The translations under genes were made by a program, and so were the position numbers. Of a stretch of 45,614 nt of DNA, positions 30,059 through 37,263 are shown piece after piece. Source of the DNA: a candidate division FCPU426 bacterium. Lineage in GTDB: Bacteria; Oederibacteriota; Muellerivitia; Muellerivitales; Muellerivitaceae. Numbering within the stretch: position 1 is the stretch's first letter; each line of letters begins with the position of its first letter. Location: the NCBI GenBank assembly GCA_003152075.1, contig PLZG01000083.1, positions 1 through 45,614 on the forward strand. Reading direction: 5' to 3'. The notes below the pieces were generated by a model that was not told the DNA's origin, ran no database searches, and worked only from the letters and a program-made list of their open reading frames with translations.

Positions 30059-32353
30059 ATGAATTTTAAAACTTTGTGTCTTTGTGGCTTTGTGTCGGCT
30101 TTGGTGTTTCCGTGTTCTGTTTGGGCGGAAGTCCTCACCGTTGATGAAACCACTGTTCCTATCCGCGTGGATGGACATTTAAGTAAGTGGCCTGCCGCCC
30201 GGATGATTTTACTGGGTCAGCCTTCCCAGGTCGTTTCTGGAAAATCATTTTGGAAAAGCGCCGAGGATTTCAATGGACGGGTCTTTATTACCTACGATTC
30301 ACAATTCCTATATATCTCCGCGATAGTCCAAAAGAAAGGCGCAGTGGTCAATTCCAATGAAAAGCTGTCCCTCTGGAACGGCGATTGCCTGGAAATCTAC
30401 TTATCCACCCATTTTCGCGCGCAAGATTTAAAAAGGGTGTCCGGCAGTGAGTACCGAATTGGGTTTTCGCCTGGAACGGGGTGTGGAAATCCACGGATTT
30501 TCTGCTTCAATAAAAACAAGGAGATAACCGGCGCGCGCGTGATTTCTCGCGCCACCAAAACAGGTTATATCCTGGAAGCTTGTGTTCCTTTTTCCTTTTT
30601 CGGAGGCCTTGACATAGGGCCTGGAAAAAACTCAGCGTTTAATGTGGTGTTGAATGAAGGCGGTCCGGTTAGCGGGAACCGAATTCTTCAATTGGACTAT
30701 TTGGGGATTCCCATGAGCTGGAACAAGCCGGTTTCTTGGGCAACTCTTCAATGGGTTGGAAAAGACGAGATTTCGATTCCGGATGTCAAAACGGAAGACC
30801 TTTACGCCTACCTGGTTCAGGACGGAACAAAAGGATCAACCTTTCTGGGCTTGAAAAGTTTTCAAGGGAATGTCATAGATCCAAAAGGTAAGCCACTGTC
30901 GGGCGTAAAGATTAGTACTTGGCCTAAAACTAAAGAAGTTGTGACCGATTCCAAAGGCCAATTTAAAATTGAAAAAATTAAACTATATGACAAGTCGGTT
31001 TTATACGGACGATTGGACGGCTATATGAGCTCCCTTTTCCCGCGTCCTTCCAAGGTTGGTCCGGTTACCCTAACATTGAATCCTATTCCCAAGGGTATCG
31101 ACGTGACGGGAACTGATCCTAGCCCCTATTTTTACGGCAAGTCCCTAAGGCTCTCGCCCCAAGGTACTTTTGAACCGGTCACTCTTACGCAGAATGGAAA
31201 TGACAAAGGGATTCGTTTGAATGTGTTACGGCTTTGCGGGATGGAAAACGCCCAAGGGCCTCTGGAGAATGAGCTGCAAGTGTTGGATAAATTTCTGGCT
31301 AATGCGAGGGGAATTGGGGCGGAGCCGATCATCGAACTTCCAATTCGTCGGCAGGATCCAGGTTCGGTCTCCGATTGGGTGCGTTATTGCAATGTCACGA
31401 AAAAATATGGGGTCCGTTTTTGGACGGTAGGTGATGAACCCGACATAAGGGAACCAAAAGGCGAGGAGGCCACTTATTCCGCCTATGACTATATCAATGA
31501 CTTCCGGGTTATTTATAACGCTATTAAAACCACGGACCCTTCCGTTGTCGTTCTTGGGCCGGAACTGGCTTGGAAATACGAGGAAGGTGAGAATGACTGG
31601 CTGACACCTTTTCTTCAATACAACGGTGACATCGTAAACGTGGTTTCGATTCATCGTTACGCTGCCGTGACCCCTGATCAAAACACTTCCAAAGTTTTGT
31701 TGGCCAGCCTTCGGTCCGAATCCGCTTTGTTTAGTAATCTCCGGGATGAAATCTCAAGCCTAATGGATGTTTTTATCCCTTTGCTGGTAACAGGGGCGAA
31801 CGGGAATCTTAAGGCATCGATTTCCCCGACCGGCAAGGTCGTTGATGAGGCGGGTCCTAAGAGTTTTTGGTCCGCCCTTTGGACGGTGGATCAATTGGGG
31901 ATCGCCCTTAATGAGAAGCTGGGAATGGATATGTACTCACCGTATAAAACCGGCAGCCCCTTGGCTTCCGCGGCGGATGCCGGCCCGACACCCTCAGATT
32001 GGGCGTTCAAACTATTTGGATTAATTTTAAAGGGAAGCGTTGTTCCAGCCCAGATCCAACAGCCGGGAATTTCGGTTTACGCCAGTCAGGAATCCAAAAC
32101 AAAGAACGTCTCCCTTCTTATCGTGAACAAGGGAGACCGGTATAGTCATCCGAAAACCATGCTCAATGGAAAAGACTGCGATTTGACGGTGGAAGCCGGC
32201 CTGGATATGAGGGTGGATTACGAAATACCCTCCTTTTCCATCTCGGTGTTAAAGATCAATGCTGACAATTCCCCTGGTGAGGTGGTACGTTACAGTTCCA
32301 AGTTAGCGGAATCGGGGCAAGCGCCCGAGACGCTGGTTTTAAAACCCTGGTAG
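30059..32353 (+). CDS. secreted CBM9-like / glycosidase-like multidomain protein
   Basis: A 764-residue exported protein. Residues 1-23 are a signal peptide (ending SVWA). About 25-235 resemble a family 9-type carbohydrate-binding (DOMON-like) sandwich (IRVDGHLSKWP, FLYISAIVQKK, LSLWNGDCLEIYLS). About 278-345 are a carboxypeptidase-regulatory-like domain (GNVIDPKGKPLSGVKIST). About 380-680 look like a clan GH-A TIM barrel with FWTVGDEPD, where Glu460 would be the acid/base. About 690-764 are a terminal beta-sandwich. The expected nucleophile motif (TE.N type) reads LLVTGANGN (Gly579), so it may not be catalytic. The start codons lie in a copy of the family A repeat. Confidence 0.65.
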   Translation: MNFKTLCLCGFVSALVFPCSVWAEVLTVDETTVPIRVDGHLSKWPAARMILLGQPSQVVSGKSFWKSAEDFNGRVFITYDSQFLYISAIVQKKGAVVNSNEKLSLWNGDCLEIYLSTHFRAQDLKRVSGSEYRIGFSPGTGCGNPRIFCFNKNKEITGARVISRATKTGYILEACVPFSFFGGLDIGPGKNSAFNVVLNEGGPVSGNRILQLDYLGIPMSWNKPVSWATLQWVGKDEISIPDVKTEDLYAYLVQDGTKGSTFLGLKSFQGNVIDPKGKPLSGVKISTWPKTKEVVTDSKGQFKIEKIKLYDKSVLYGRLDGYMSSLFPRPSKVGPVTLTLNPIPKGIDVTGTDPSPYFYGKSLRLSPQGTFEPVTLTQNGNDKGIRLNVLRLCGMENAQGPLENELQVLDKFLANARGIGAEPIIELPIRRQDPGSVSDWVRYCNVTKKYGVRFWTVGDEPDIREPKGEEATYSAYDYINDFRVIYNAIKTTDPSVVVLGPELAWKYEEGENDWLTPFLQYNGDIVNVVSIHRYAAVTPDQNTSKVLLASLRSESALFSNLRDEISSLMDVFIPLLVTGANGNLKASISPTGKVVDEAGPKSFWSALWTVDQLGIALNEKLGMDMYSPYKTGSPLASAADAGPTPSDWAFKLFGLILKGSVVPAQIQQPGISVYASQESKTKNVSLLIVNKGDRYSHPKTMLNGKDCDLTVEAGLDMRVDYEIPSFSISVLKINADNSPGEVVRYSSKLAESGQAPETLVLKPW
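30063..30098. repeat. family A repeat, copy 3, inside the signal-peptide codons
   Basis: On the + strand this reads as the inverse complement of 28360-28396: one single-base gap and four substitutions over 36 positions. It starts at the second codon of the secreted glycosidase-like gene and encodes its signal peptide core. Confidence 0.65.
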
Positions 32354-32358
32354 GCGAT

Positions 32359-33312
32359 ATGCGAAACAATTATTCAACGGCGAAGGTGGAAAAACTGAAG
32401 GAGCCCTGGCTCAAACCGGTGGATTCACTTGTGCTGCTGTACCAATTCATCATTTCCGTGGTCGTGATGACTGTGGATATTCCTTCCGAGGAAAAGACAA
32501 ACCTTTTAGGCTTTCACGGGCTCTTCGCGCTTGGCCTCTTGGTGATACTTTGGAACTTTCGAAATTTTTCCAACCCCGTTATCCAATTTGTCCGCGAGTT
32601 TTACCCACTCGTGGCGATGTTGTTTTTTTACAGGGAAATAGGATTTTTGATCCATGGTTATTTTGACTGGACTCTGGACGAGTGGCTTTTGGGCGTGGAC
32701 GGAAAAATAGGCCGCATCGGGACGCGGATTTGGAACTTCCAGCAGTTTTACCCCCCCGCCCGGCTTTTAAATGAGTTTTTCAGTATCGGGTATAGCTTTT
32801 ATTTCTTCCTCATGCCCCTGTCGGCCCTTGTGTTGTACTTCAGGGCGCCCCTTTCCCGCTTCCGGACTTTCATGTTTTCCCTCAGCTTCACCTATTACCT
32901 GCATTACCTCATTTTTATATTCCTTCCGGCCGAAAGTCCCCGGTTCTATATGCCGGGCCTTCGGGAATCCCTCAAGGGTTATTGGGTTTCGGATTGGCTC
33001 CAATCGGTTGTTGAGGCGAACGCTTTTCCGGGCGGGTCCTTTCCCAGCTCCCACATCGCCGCGGCGGTTATCTGCTTTATGGCCTATTCCTATTTCGGGA
33101 AAATGAGGTTTCCAGTGTTATTTTTGACCATGGCCATGTTCCTGGGGACCATTTATGGGCGGTACCATTATTTCATTGATGTGGCAGCGGGTTTGGGGGT
33201 AGGTTTGATCTGTTATTTCCTGGGGCCATGGCTGGAAAGAAAATGGCCCTTGGTTTTCGATGAAGAGGGGATCGCCCGTGGACGAGCAAGGGAAGCACTT
33301 AACCGAGGCTGA
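32359..33312 (+). CDS. PAP2-type membrane phosphatase or transferase
   Basis: A 317-residue membrane protein with about six to eight helices. The PAP2 motifs C2 (FPGGSFPSSH, His232) and C3 (GRYHYFIDVAAG, about 267) are clear and give the catalytic His pair. The usual C1 (K-x6-RP) is not obvious; an Arg-Pro region around FLPAESPRFYMPG takes its place, as in the inositol-phosphorylceramide-synthase/Aur1-like branch. The substrate is likely a lipid phosphate such as phosphatidic acid or undecaprenyl diphosphate. It begins 5 bases after the secreted glycosidase-like gene, so the two are probably co-transcribed. Confidence 0.85.
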   Translation: MRNNYSTAKVEKLKEPWLKPVDSLVLLYQFIISVVVMTVDIPSEEKTNLLGFHGLFALGLLVILWNFRNFSNPVIQFVREFYPLVAMLFFYREIGFLIHGYFDWTLDEWLLGVDGKIGRIGTRIWNFQQFYPPARLLNEFFSIGYSFYFFLMPLSALVLYFRAPLSRFRTFMFSLSFTYYLHYLIFIFLPAESPRFYMPGLRESLKGYWVSDWLQSVVEANAFPGGSFPSSHIAAAVICFMAYSYFGKMRFPVLFLTMAMFLGTIYGRYHYFIDVAAGLGVGLICYFLGPWLERKWPLVFDEEGIARGRAREALNRG

Positions 33313-33691
33313 GAAGCAAATCCGCAGGCTTGAAGCCCTCCGCCAACAACGGGAGCAGACTTCCAAGTCCGCGGCTGAAAAAGCTTATTTTCCCCCCAAG
33401 ACCCAGGCCGCCCGGATTGAGGAAAGACTGAAGTCCATGCGGAGCGATGCTCAATTGCCGGCAGGCACTAAACGCCGTGCCAAGATTGAGGGGAAGCAAA
33501 AAAGTTCCAAGCTTACCTTCACCCAAATCCGCATTTTGGAACAGCTCAAATCCGAAGACAAACACCTGCGGGGAAGTGTCATCACCCGAATCGCCTTGAA
33601 CCGGTTTTTGAACCTGGAAAATACCTCCGAAGAAAATGAGATGGAAGCGCGGATCAATGAGATATTAAGGCGAATCAAGAACCGGTCTTGA
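33278..33691 (+). CDS. small charged coiled-coil protein of unknown function
   Basis: About 137 residues and not recognised. It is rich in Lys, Arg, Glu and Gln, with an N-terminal helix (TEAEKQIRRLEALRQQREQ), a linker (FPPKTQAARIEERLKSMRSD), and a C-terminal part that could be helical DNA-binding (LTFTQIRILEQLKSEDKHLR, then GSVITRIALNRFL). The C-terminal layout has a ribbon-helix-helix or plasmid-partition-like flavour, but I see no diagnostic motif. The GTG at 33278 lies 8 bases after GAGGGG and overlaps the PAP2 gene; an ATG at 33260 is the alternative. Confidence 0.65.
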   Translation: MDEQGKHLTEAEKQIRRLEALRQQREQTSKSAAEKAYFPPKTQAARIEERLKSMRSDAQLPAGTKRRAKIEGKQKSSKLTFTQIRILEQLKSEDKHLRGSVITRIALNRFLNLENTSEENEMEARINEILRRIKNRS

Positions 33692-33751
33692 AAACCTCCC
33701 GAAGATAAATCAAGATAGTTTCCCTGTGCTATTCCGTTTTTCGAGGATCTC

Positions 33752-33952
33752 TTGAAGTTACTTATTAACGGCGAGAACAAAGACTTTACCGATGGTATTT
33801 CACTCGAAGAACTTATTCGCCAATTGGGCGTGCGCAAGGAAACGGTTGTGGCGGAAGTAAATCGCCGGATCATTCAGAATGAACAACGGGCCGAGTGCAA
33901 GCTTGCCGATGGCGACCAAATAGAGCTAATTCAGTTTGTGGGTGGTGGATAA
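33752..33952 (+). CDS. thiS: sulfur carrier protein ThiS
   Basis: A 66-residue ubiquitin-like protein. Its C-terminal Gly-Gly (ending QFVGGG) is converted to thiocarboxylate and gives sulfur to the thiazole ring of thiamine. The beta-grasp pattern (LLINGENKDF, SLEELIRQLGV, VVAEVNRRII, LADGDQIELIQFVGGG) is typical. It starts with TTG at 33752, after GAGGA. thiG follows after an 83-base gap that holds a palindromic repeat. The sulfur-loading enzymes ThiF, ThiI and ThiH/ThiO are not in the window. Confidence 0.93.
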   Translation: MKLLINGENKDFTDGISLEELIRQLGVRKETVVAEVNRRIIQNEQRAECKLADGDQIELIQFVGGG

Positions 33953-33962
33953 GGGTGGGTTC

Positions 33963-34016
33963 GTAGGGGCGACATTTATGGCGCCCGTCTTTGGGCGTGA
34001 TAAATCACGCCCCTAC
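33963..34016. repeat. palindromic intergenic repeat (family C) between thiS and thiG
   Basis: GTAGGGGCG (33963-33971) pairs with CGCCCCTAC (34008-34016). Inside it GGGCGTGA (33993-34000) pairs with TCACGCCC (34005-34012) around TAAA. The two pairings compete. It separates two genes that should be one operon and may slow or attenuate transcription. Confidence 0.7.
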
Positions 34017-34035
34017 ATCAGCGTGAGGTGAAAAC

Positions 34036-34830
34036 ATGACAGCGACCATTGAAAAAATAAAATCCGAGGATACTTACCAGATTAACGGTAAGACTTTTAC
34101 CTCCCGGCTTTTAGTGGGTACTGGTAAATATGCCACCAACGAGCTGATGGGCCAGTGTTTAGAAGCTTCCGGCACTCAAATCGTGACCGTAGCCTTGCGC
34201 CGGGTGAACCTGGACAACAAGGGCGAAAAGACACTGCTGGATTTTATTGATCCCAAGAAGTTCACCCTCTTGCCCAACACGGCTGGCTGTTACAGCGCCG
34301 AGGAAGCCATTCGGGTGGCCCACCTGGCCCGGGCTACGGGCATTTCCGACTTCGTGAAGTTGGAAGTCCTGTATGACGAGAAGACCCTTCTTCCGGACCC
34401 CATTGCAACTTTAGAAGCTACCAAGACCCTGGTGAAGGAAGGGTTTACGGTGATGACCTATACTTCCGATGACCCGGTGATGGCGCAAAAGCTGGAACAG
34501 GTAGGGGCCCACGCCGTCATGCCCGCCGGATCGCCCATTGGATCGGGGCAGGGAGTACTTAATCCCAATAACATCCGCATCATCCTAGAGAAGCTCAAAT
34601 GCCCGGTGTTGATCGACGCCGGGGTTGGCTCCGCTTCCGACGTGGCGGTGGCCATGGAATTGGGAGTGGTAGCGGTGCTCCTGAACACCGCCATCGCACA
34701 CGCAAAGGACCCCCTCAAGATGGCCCACGCCATGCGCCACGCTACCGAGGCGGGACGTTTGTCCTATCTGGCGGGCCGCATTCCTAAAAAACTTTATGCA
34801 CAGGCATCAACTCCAATCAAAGATTTCTAA
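34036..34830 (+). CDS. thiG: thiazole synthase ThiG
   Basis: A 264-residue TIM-barrel enzyme that builds the thiazole phosphate of thiamine from 1-deoxyxylulose 5-phosphate, dehydroglycine and ThiS thiocarboxylate. Diagnostic segments are [54 protein letters not shown], and the phosphate-binding loops [11 protein letters not shown] and [19 protein letters not shown], followed by [13 protein letters not shown]. The ATG follows GTGAGGTG. It is the middle gene of thiS-thiG-thiE. I see no thiamine pyrophosphate riboswitch upstream of the operon. Confidence 0.97.
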   Translation: MTATIEKIKSEDTYQINGKTFTSRLLVGTGKYATNELMGQCLEASGTQIVTVALRRVNLDNKGEKTLLDFIDPKKFTLLPNTAGCYSAEEAIRVAHLARATGISDFVKLEVLYDEKTLLPDPIATLEATKTLVKEGFTVMTYTSDDPVMAQKLEQVGAHAVMPAGSPIGSGQGVLNPNNIRIILEKLKCPVLIDAGVGSASDVAVAMELGVVAVLLNTAIAHAKDPLKMAHAMRHATEAGRLSYLAGRIPKKLYAQASTPIKDF

Positions 34831-34835
34831 TAGCT

Positions 34836-34883
34836 GTCATTGCGAGGAATGCTGCCGAATAGGCGGCGACTATGACGAAGCAA
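34836..34883 (+). repeat. palindromic repeat (family D) folding over the thiE start
   Basis: GTCAT (34836-34840) pairs with ATGAC (34872-34876), which contains the thiE start codon. GCTGCC (34851-34856) pairs with GGCGGC (34862-34867), covering the AGGCGG Shine-Dalgarno, around loop GAATA. It begins 6 bases after the thiG stop. Confidence 0.65.
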
Positions 34884-35549
34884 CCCCAGTCTAAAATAAA
34901 AATACAATTAGCAAATGCCCGCCTTTATCTTGTCACTTGCCAGGAACTTTCCGAGAACCGTGACACCCTCAAAACGGTCGAACAGGCATTGAAGGGTGGG
35001 GTGGATATCGTTCAGCTCCGCGAATATTCACTGAACGATTCGGAACTCTTGGCTATGTCTAAGGAAGTCCGCAGGCTGACGGCGAAACATAATGCCCTTT
35101 TCATTGTCAACAACCGGCCTGATATCGCCATGATTTCTGGAGCGGATGGGGTTCACTTGGGGCAAGATGACCTACCTCTTTTTGAAGCCCGGAAAATCCT
35201 GGGCAAAGACAAGATCATCGGGGTTTCCACCCATGGAATGGATCAGGCTCGGAAGGCCATTAAAGAAAGGGCGGATTACATAGGGGTGGGGCCGGTTTAT
35301 CCCACCCAGACCAAAAAAAACGTGGTGCCTCCCGTCACACTGGATTACGTCCGCAAGGTGGCCGCCGCTGGGTTTAAAATCCCTTTTTTCGCCATAGGCG
35401 GCATCAAACTCCACAACGTCGGGGAAGTTTTGAGGGCTGGGGCCAGCCGGGTGGCGGTGGTCACCGGGATCGTGGGGGCCTTAAAGGTGAAGAAAGTCAC
35501 CGGGGAGTTTAAAGAAATAATCCTGAAGTACCCGTTGGAAAAGGCCTGA
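34872..35549 (+). CDS. thiE: thiamine-phosphate synthase ThiE
   Basis: A 225-residue TIM-barrel enzyme joining the thiazole and pyrimidine halves of thiamine. Family features: ARLYLVTCQE, GGVDIVQLREYSLND (the QxR substrate site), LFIVNNRPDIAMISGADGVHLGQDDLP, IIGVSTH, DYIGVGPVYPTQTKKNVVPP and PFFAIGGIKLHNV. The only in-frame start near the family's usual N-terminus is the ATG at 34872, which lies inside a palindromic repeat that also supplies the ribosome-binding site. The first five residues (MTKQP) therefore come from the repeat. Translation is probably coupled to thiG, whose stop lies 41 bases upstream. Confidence 0.93.
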   Translation: MTKQPQSKIKIQLANARLYLVTCQELSENRDTLKTVEQALKGGVDIVQLREYSLNDSELLAMSKEVRRLTAKHNALFIVNNRPDIAMISGADGVHLGQDDLPLFEARKILGKDKIIGVSTHGMDQARKAIKERADYIGVGPVYPTQTKKNVVPPVTLDYVRKVAAAGFKIPFFAIGGIKLHNVGEVLRAGASRVAVVTGIVGALKVKKVTGEFKEIILKYPLEKA

Positions 35550-35624
35550 AATCCTGGGTGCCCTTGAGTCCCTTTGCTTTTGATCTTATAATTTGCGTGA
35601 AATTAACAGAAAGAGGCTTTTGAG

Positions 35625-36149
35625 ATGCTTCGCCCCATAGTCCTTTATCCCGACCCTCGGCTCAAAATGAAGAGCAAGACCGTTACCCAATTCGGCACCG
35701 AATTGAAGGCGCTTGCCGTTGAAATGACCGAAACCATGCGTGAAGCCAACGGCGTGGGGTTGGCCGCCGTCCAAATCGGGGAACTCATCCGGATGATGGT
35801 CATGGACGTGAACTACGACAAGGAAGACCGGGGAGAGGCCCTTGCCATGTGCAACCCCGAGATAGTCAACGAAGAGGGCACAGAAACCATCGAGGAAGGT
35901 TGTCTTTCCATTCCCGATGTGCGTGAGGATGTGGAGCGCTCCTTTAAGGTCAAGGTGAAATACCAGGACCTGGATGGCAAGTCACAGGTTTCCGAATATG
36001 AAGGCCTCTTGGCCCGCTGTGTTCTCCACGAGATCGACCATATGGAAGGGCGGCTTTTCATCCAAAAGGTTCCCGCCGTGAAGCGCCTATTCCTCAAAAA
36101 ACAATTGGATGAGCTCAAAAAGAGCTACCAAGAAACAGTGCGATTGTAA
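35625..36149 (+). CDS. def: peptide deformylase
   Basis: A 174-residue metalloenzyme that removes the N-formyl group from new proteins. The three motifs are intact: GVGLAAVQIG, EEGCLSIP (metal-ligand Cys) and HEIDHMEG (HExxH). A further C-terminal helix of about 25 residues follows. The ATG follows AGAGG at a normal distance. It is paired with fmt, which makes the formyl-Met-tRNA it acts on, but a 163-base palindromic repeat separates them. Confidence 0.97.
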   Translation: MLRPIVLYPDPRLKMKSKTVTQFGTELKALAVEMTETMREANGVGLAAVQIGELIRMMVMDVNYDKEDRGEALAMCNPEIVNEEGTETIEEGCLSIPDVREDVERSFKVKVKYQDLDGKSQVSEYEGLLARCVLHEIDHMEGRLFIQKVPAVKRLFLKKQLDELKKSYQETVRL

Positions 36150-36159
36150 GGCAATTGTG

Positions 36160-36297
36160 AATTTTGAATTCTTAATTTTGAATTAAGGAAATTTCCGCTT
36201 CGCAGAAATGACGGCAATTTTTTTGGTTTCGACAAAGGAAGTTTTCGCGAAGTGGAAACCACAGTAATTAAAAATTTAAAATTCATAATTCAAAATT
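36160..36297. repeat. AT-rich inverted repeat (family E) between def and fmt
   Basis: AATTTTGAATT (36160-36170) and AATTCAAAATT (36287-36297) are perfect inverted copies, flanking a centre with short GC-rich inverted pairs around 36190 and 36245. No gene is present in this 163-base gap. Confidence 0.65.
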
Positions 36298-36312
36298 TCG
36301 AAAGGATTATCC

Positions 36313-37263
36313 ATGGATAAGCCCTTTCGGGTTTTATTTATGGGTACGTCGGATTTTGCCGTGCCCGCCTTGGAAGCTCTCCATTCCGCGGGTTATATGA
36401 TCCCTTTAGTGGTTACCCAGCCGGACCGGCCTGCGGGGCGCGGTCTTGAGTTAAAAGAATCACCTATCAAGAAAAAAGCCTTGCAGCTCCAATTGCCAGT
36501 ATTCCAGCCCGAGAAAATCAAATCTCCGGATGCCGGTGAAATCCTTCAAACCGCCGCTCCCGATGTTGCGGTCGTGACAGCCTACGGGCAAATACTTCCC
36601 GCTTCCGTCCTACAACTCCCTAAACTGGCCTGCCTCAACATTCATGGCTCCATTCTCCCCAAGTACCGGGGGGCGGCGCCCATCCATTACGCGGTGATGA
36701 ATGGCGAAAAGGAAACGGGCGTGACGATCATGTACATGAACGAGAAGATGGACGAGGGGGATGCACTCCTGGTTAAAAAGACGCCTATTGGTGCCCAGGA
36801 AAACACTGGGGAAGTTCATGATCGCTTAGCGAAATTGGGGGCGGAAGGATTGATGGAAGCTTTGGAACTTCTAAAGCAGGGCAAGGCACCCCGACAACCA
36901 CAGGATTCTTCACAAGCTTCTTACGCACCCAGCTTGAAAAGGGAACAAGGCTTTATCCATTGGGATAAACCTGCCCGGGAAATTGCCAATCAGGTGAGGG
37001 GGCTTTCCCCCTGGCCGGTGGCGGAAACGAAGTGGAAGGAAATGGAATTGAAAGTTCATGTAGCCAGCGCGGAACCCTCTTTCGCTCCCGGGAAGGCGCC
37101 TGGACAGGTTCTTTATGTTGGAAAAGAGGGGTTAAAAATAGTAGCGGGAGATCATGGCATCGTCCTGTTGAAGGAAATCCAACCTCCGGGGAAACGCCGG
37201 ATGAGCGCCTATGAATTCAGCATCGGCCACCCGCAGTTTGGGCCTGGTGAAATGCTCTCGTGA
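36313..37263 (+). CDS. fmt: methionyl-tRNA formyltransferase
   Basis: A 316-residue enzyme that formylates initiator Met-tRNA using 10-formyltetrahydrofolate. Typical segments: VLFMGTSDFAVPALEAL, QPDRPAGRGLELKESPIKK, the folate/catalytic loop LACLNIHGSILPKYRGAAPI with Asn-His, and GVTIMYMNEKMDEGDAL with the catalytic Asp. An OB-like C-terminal tRNA-binding domain ends NxG-type (KEIQPPGKRRMSAYEF). Its stop overlaps the GTG start of rsmB (GTGA), so the two are coupled, as in the common def-fmt-rsmB order. Confidence 0.97.
   Translation: MDKPFRVLFMGTSDFAVPALEALHSAGYMIPLVVTQPDRPAGRGLELKESPIKKKALQLQLPVFQPEKIKSPDAGEILQTAAPDVAVVTAYGQILPASVLQLPKLACLNIHGSILPKYRGAAPIHYAVMNGEKETGVTIMYMNEKMDEGDALLVKKTPIGAQENTGEVHDRLAKLGAEGLMEALELLKQGKAPRQPQDSSQASYAPSLKREQGFIHWDKPAREIANQVRGLSPWPVAETKWKEMELKVHVASAEPSFAPGKAPGQVLYVGKEGLKIVAGDHGIVLLKEIQPPGKRRMSAYEFSIGHPQFGPGEMLS

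Noticed and set aside
33692-33751. Thiamine pyrophosphate riboswitch before thiS
   Set aside because: The 60-base gap is too short and lacks the CTGAGA and GAACCTGAT-type conserved segments.
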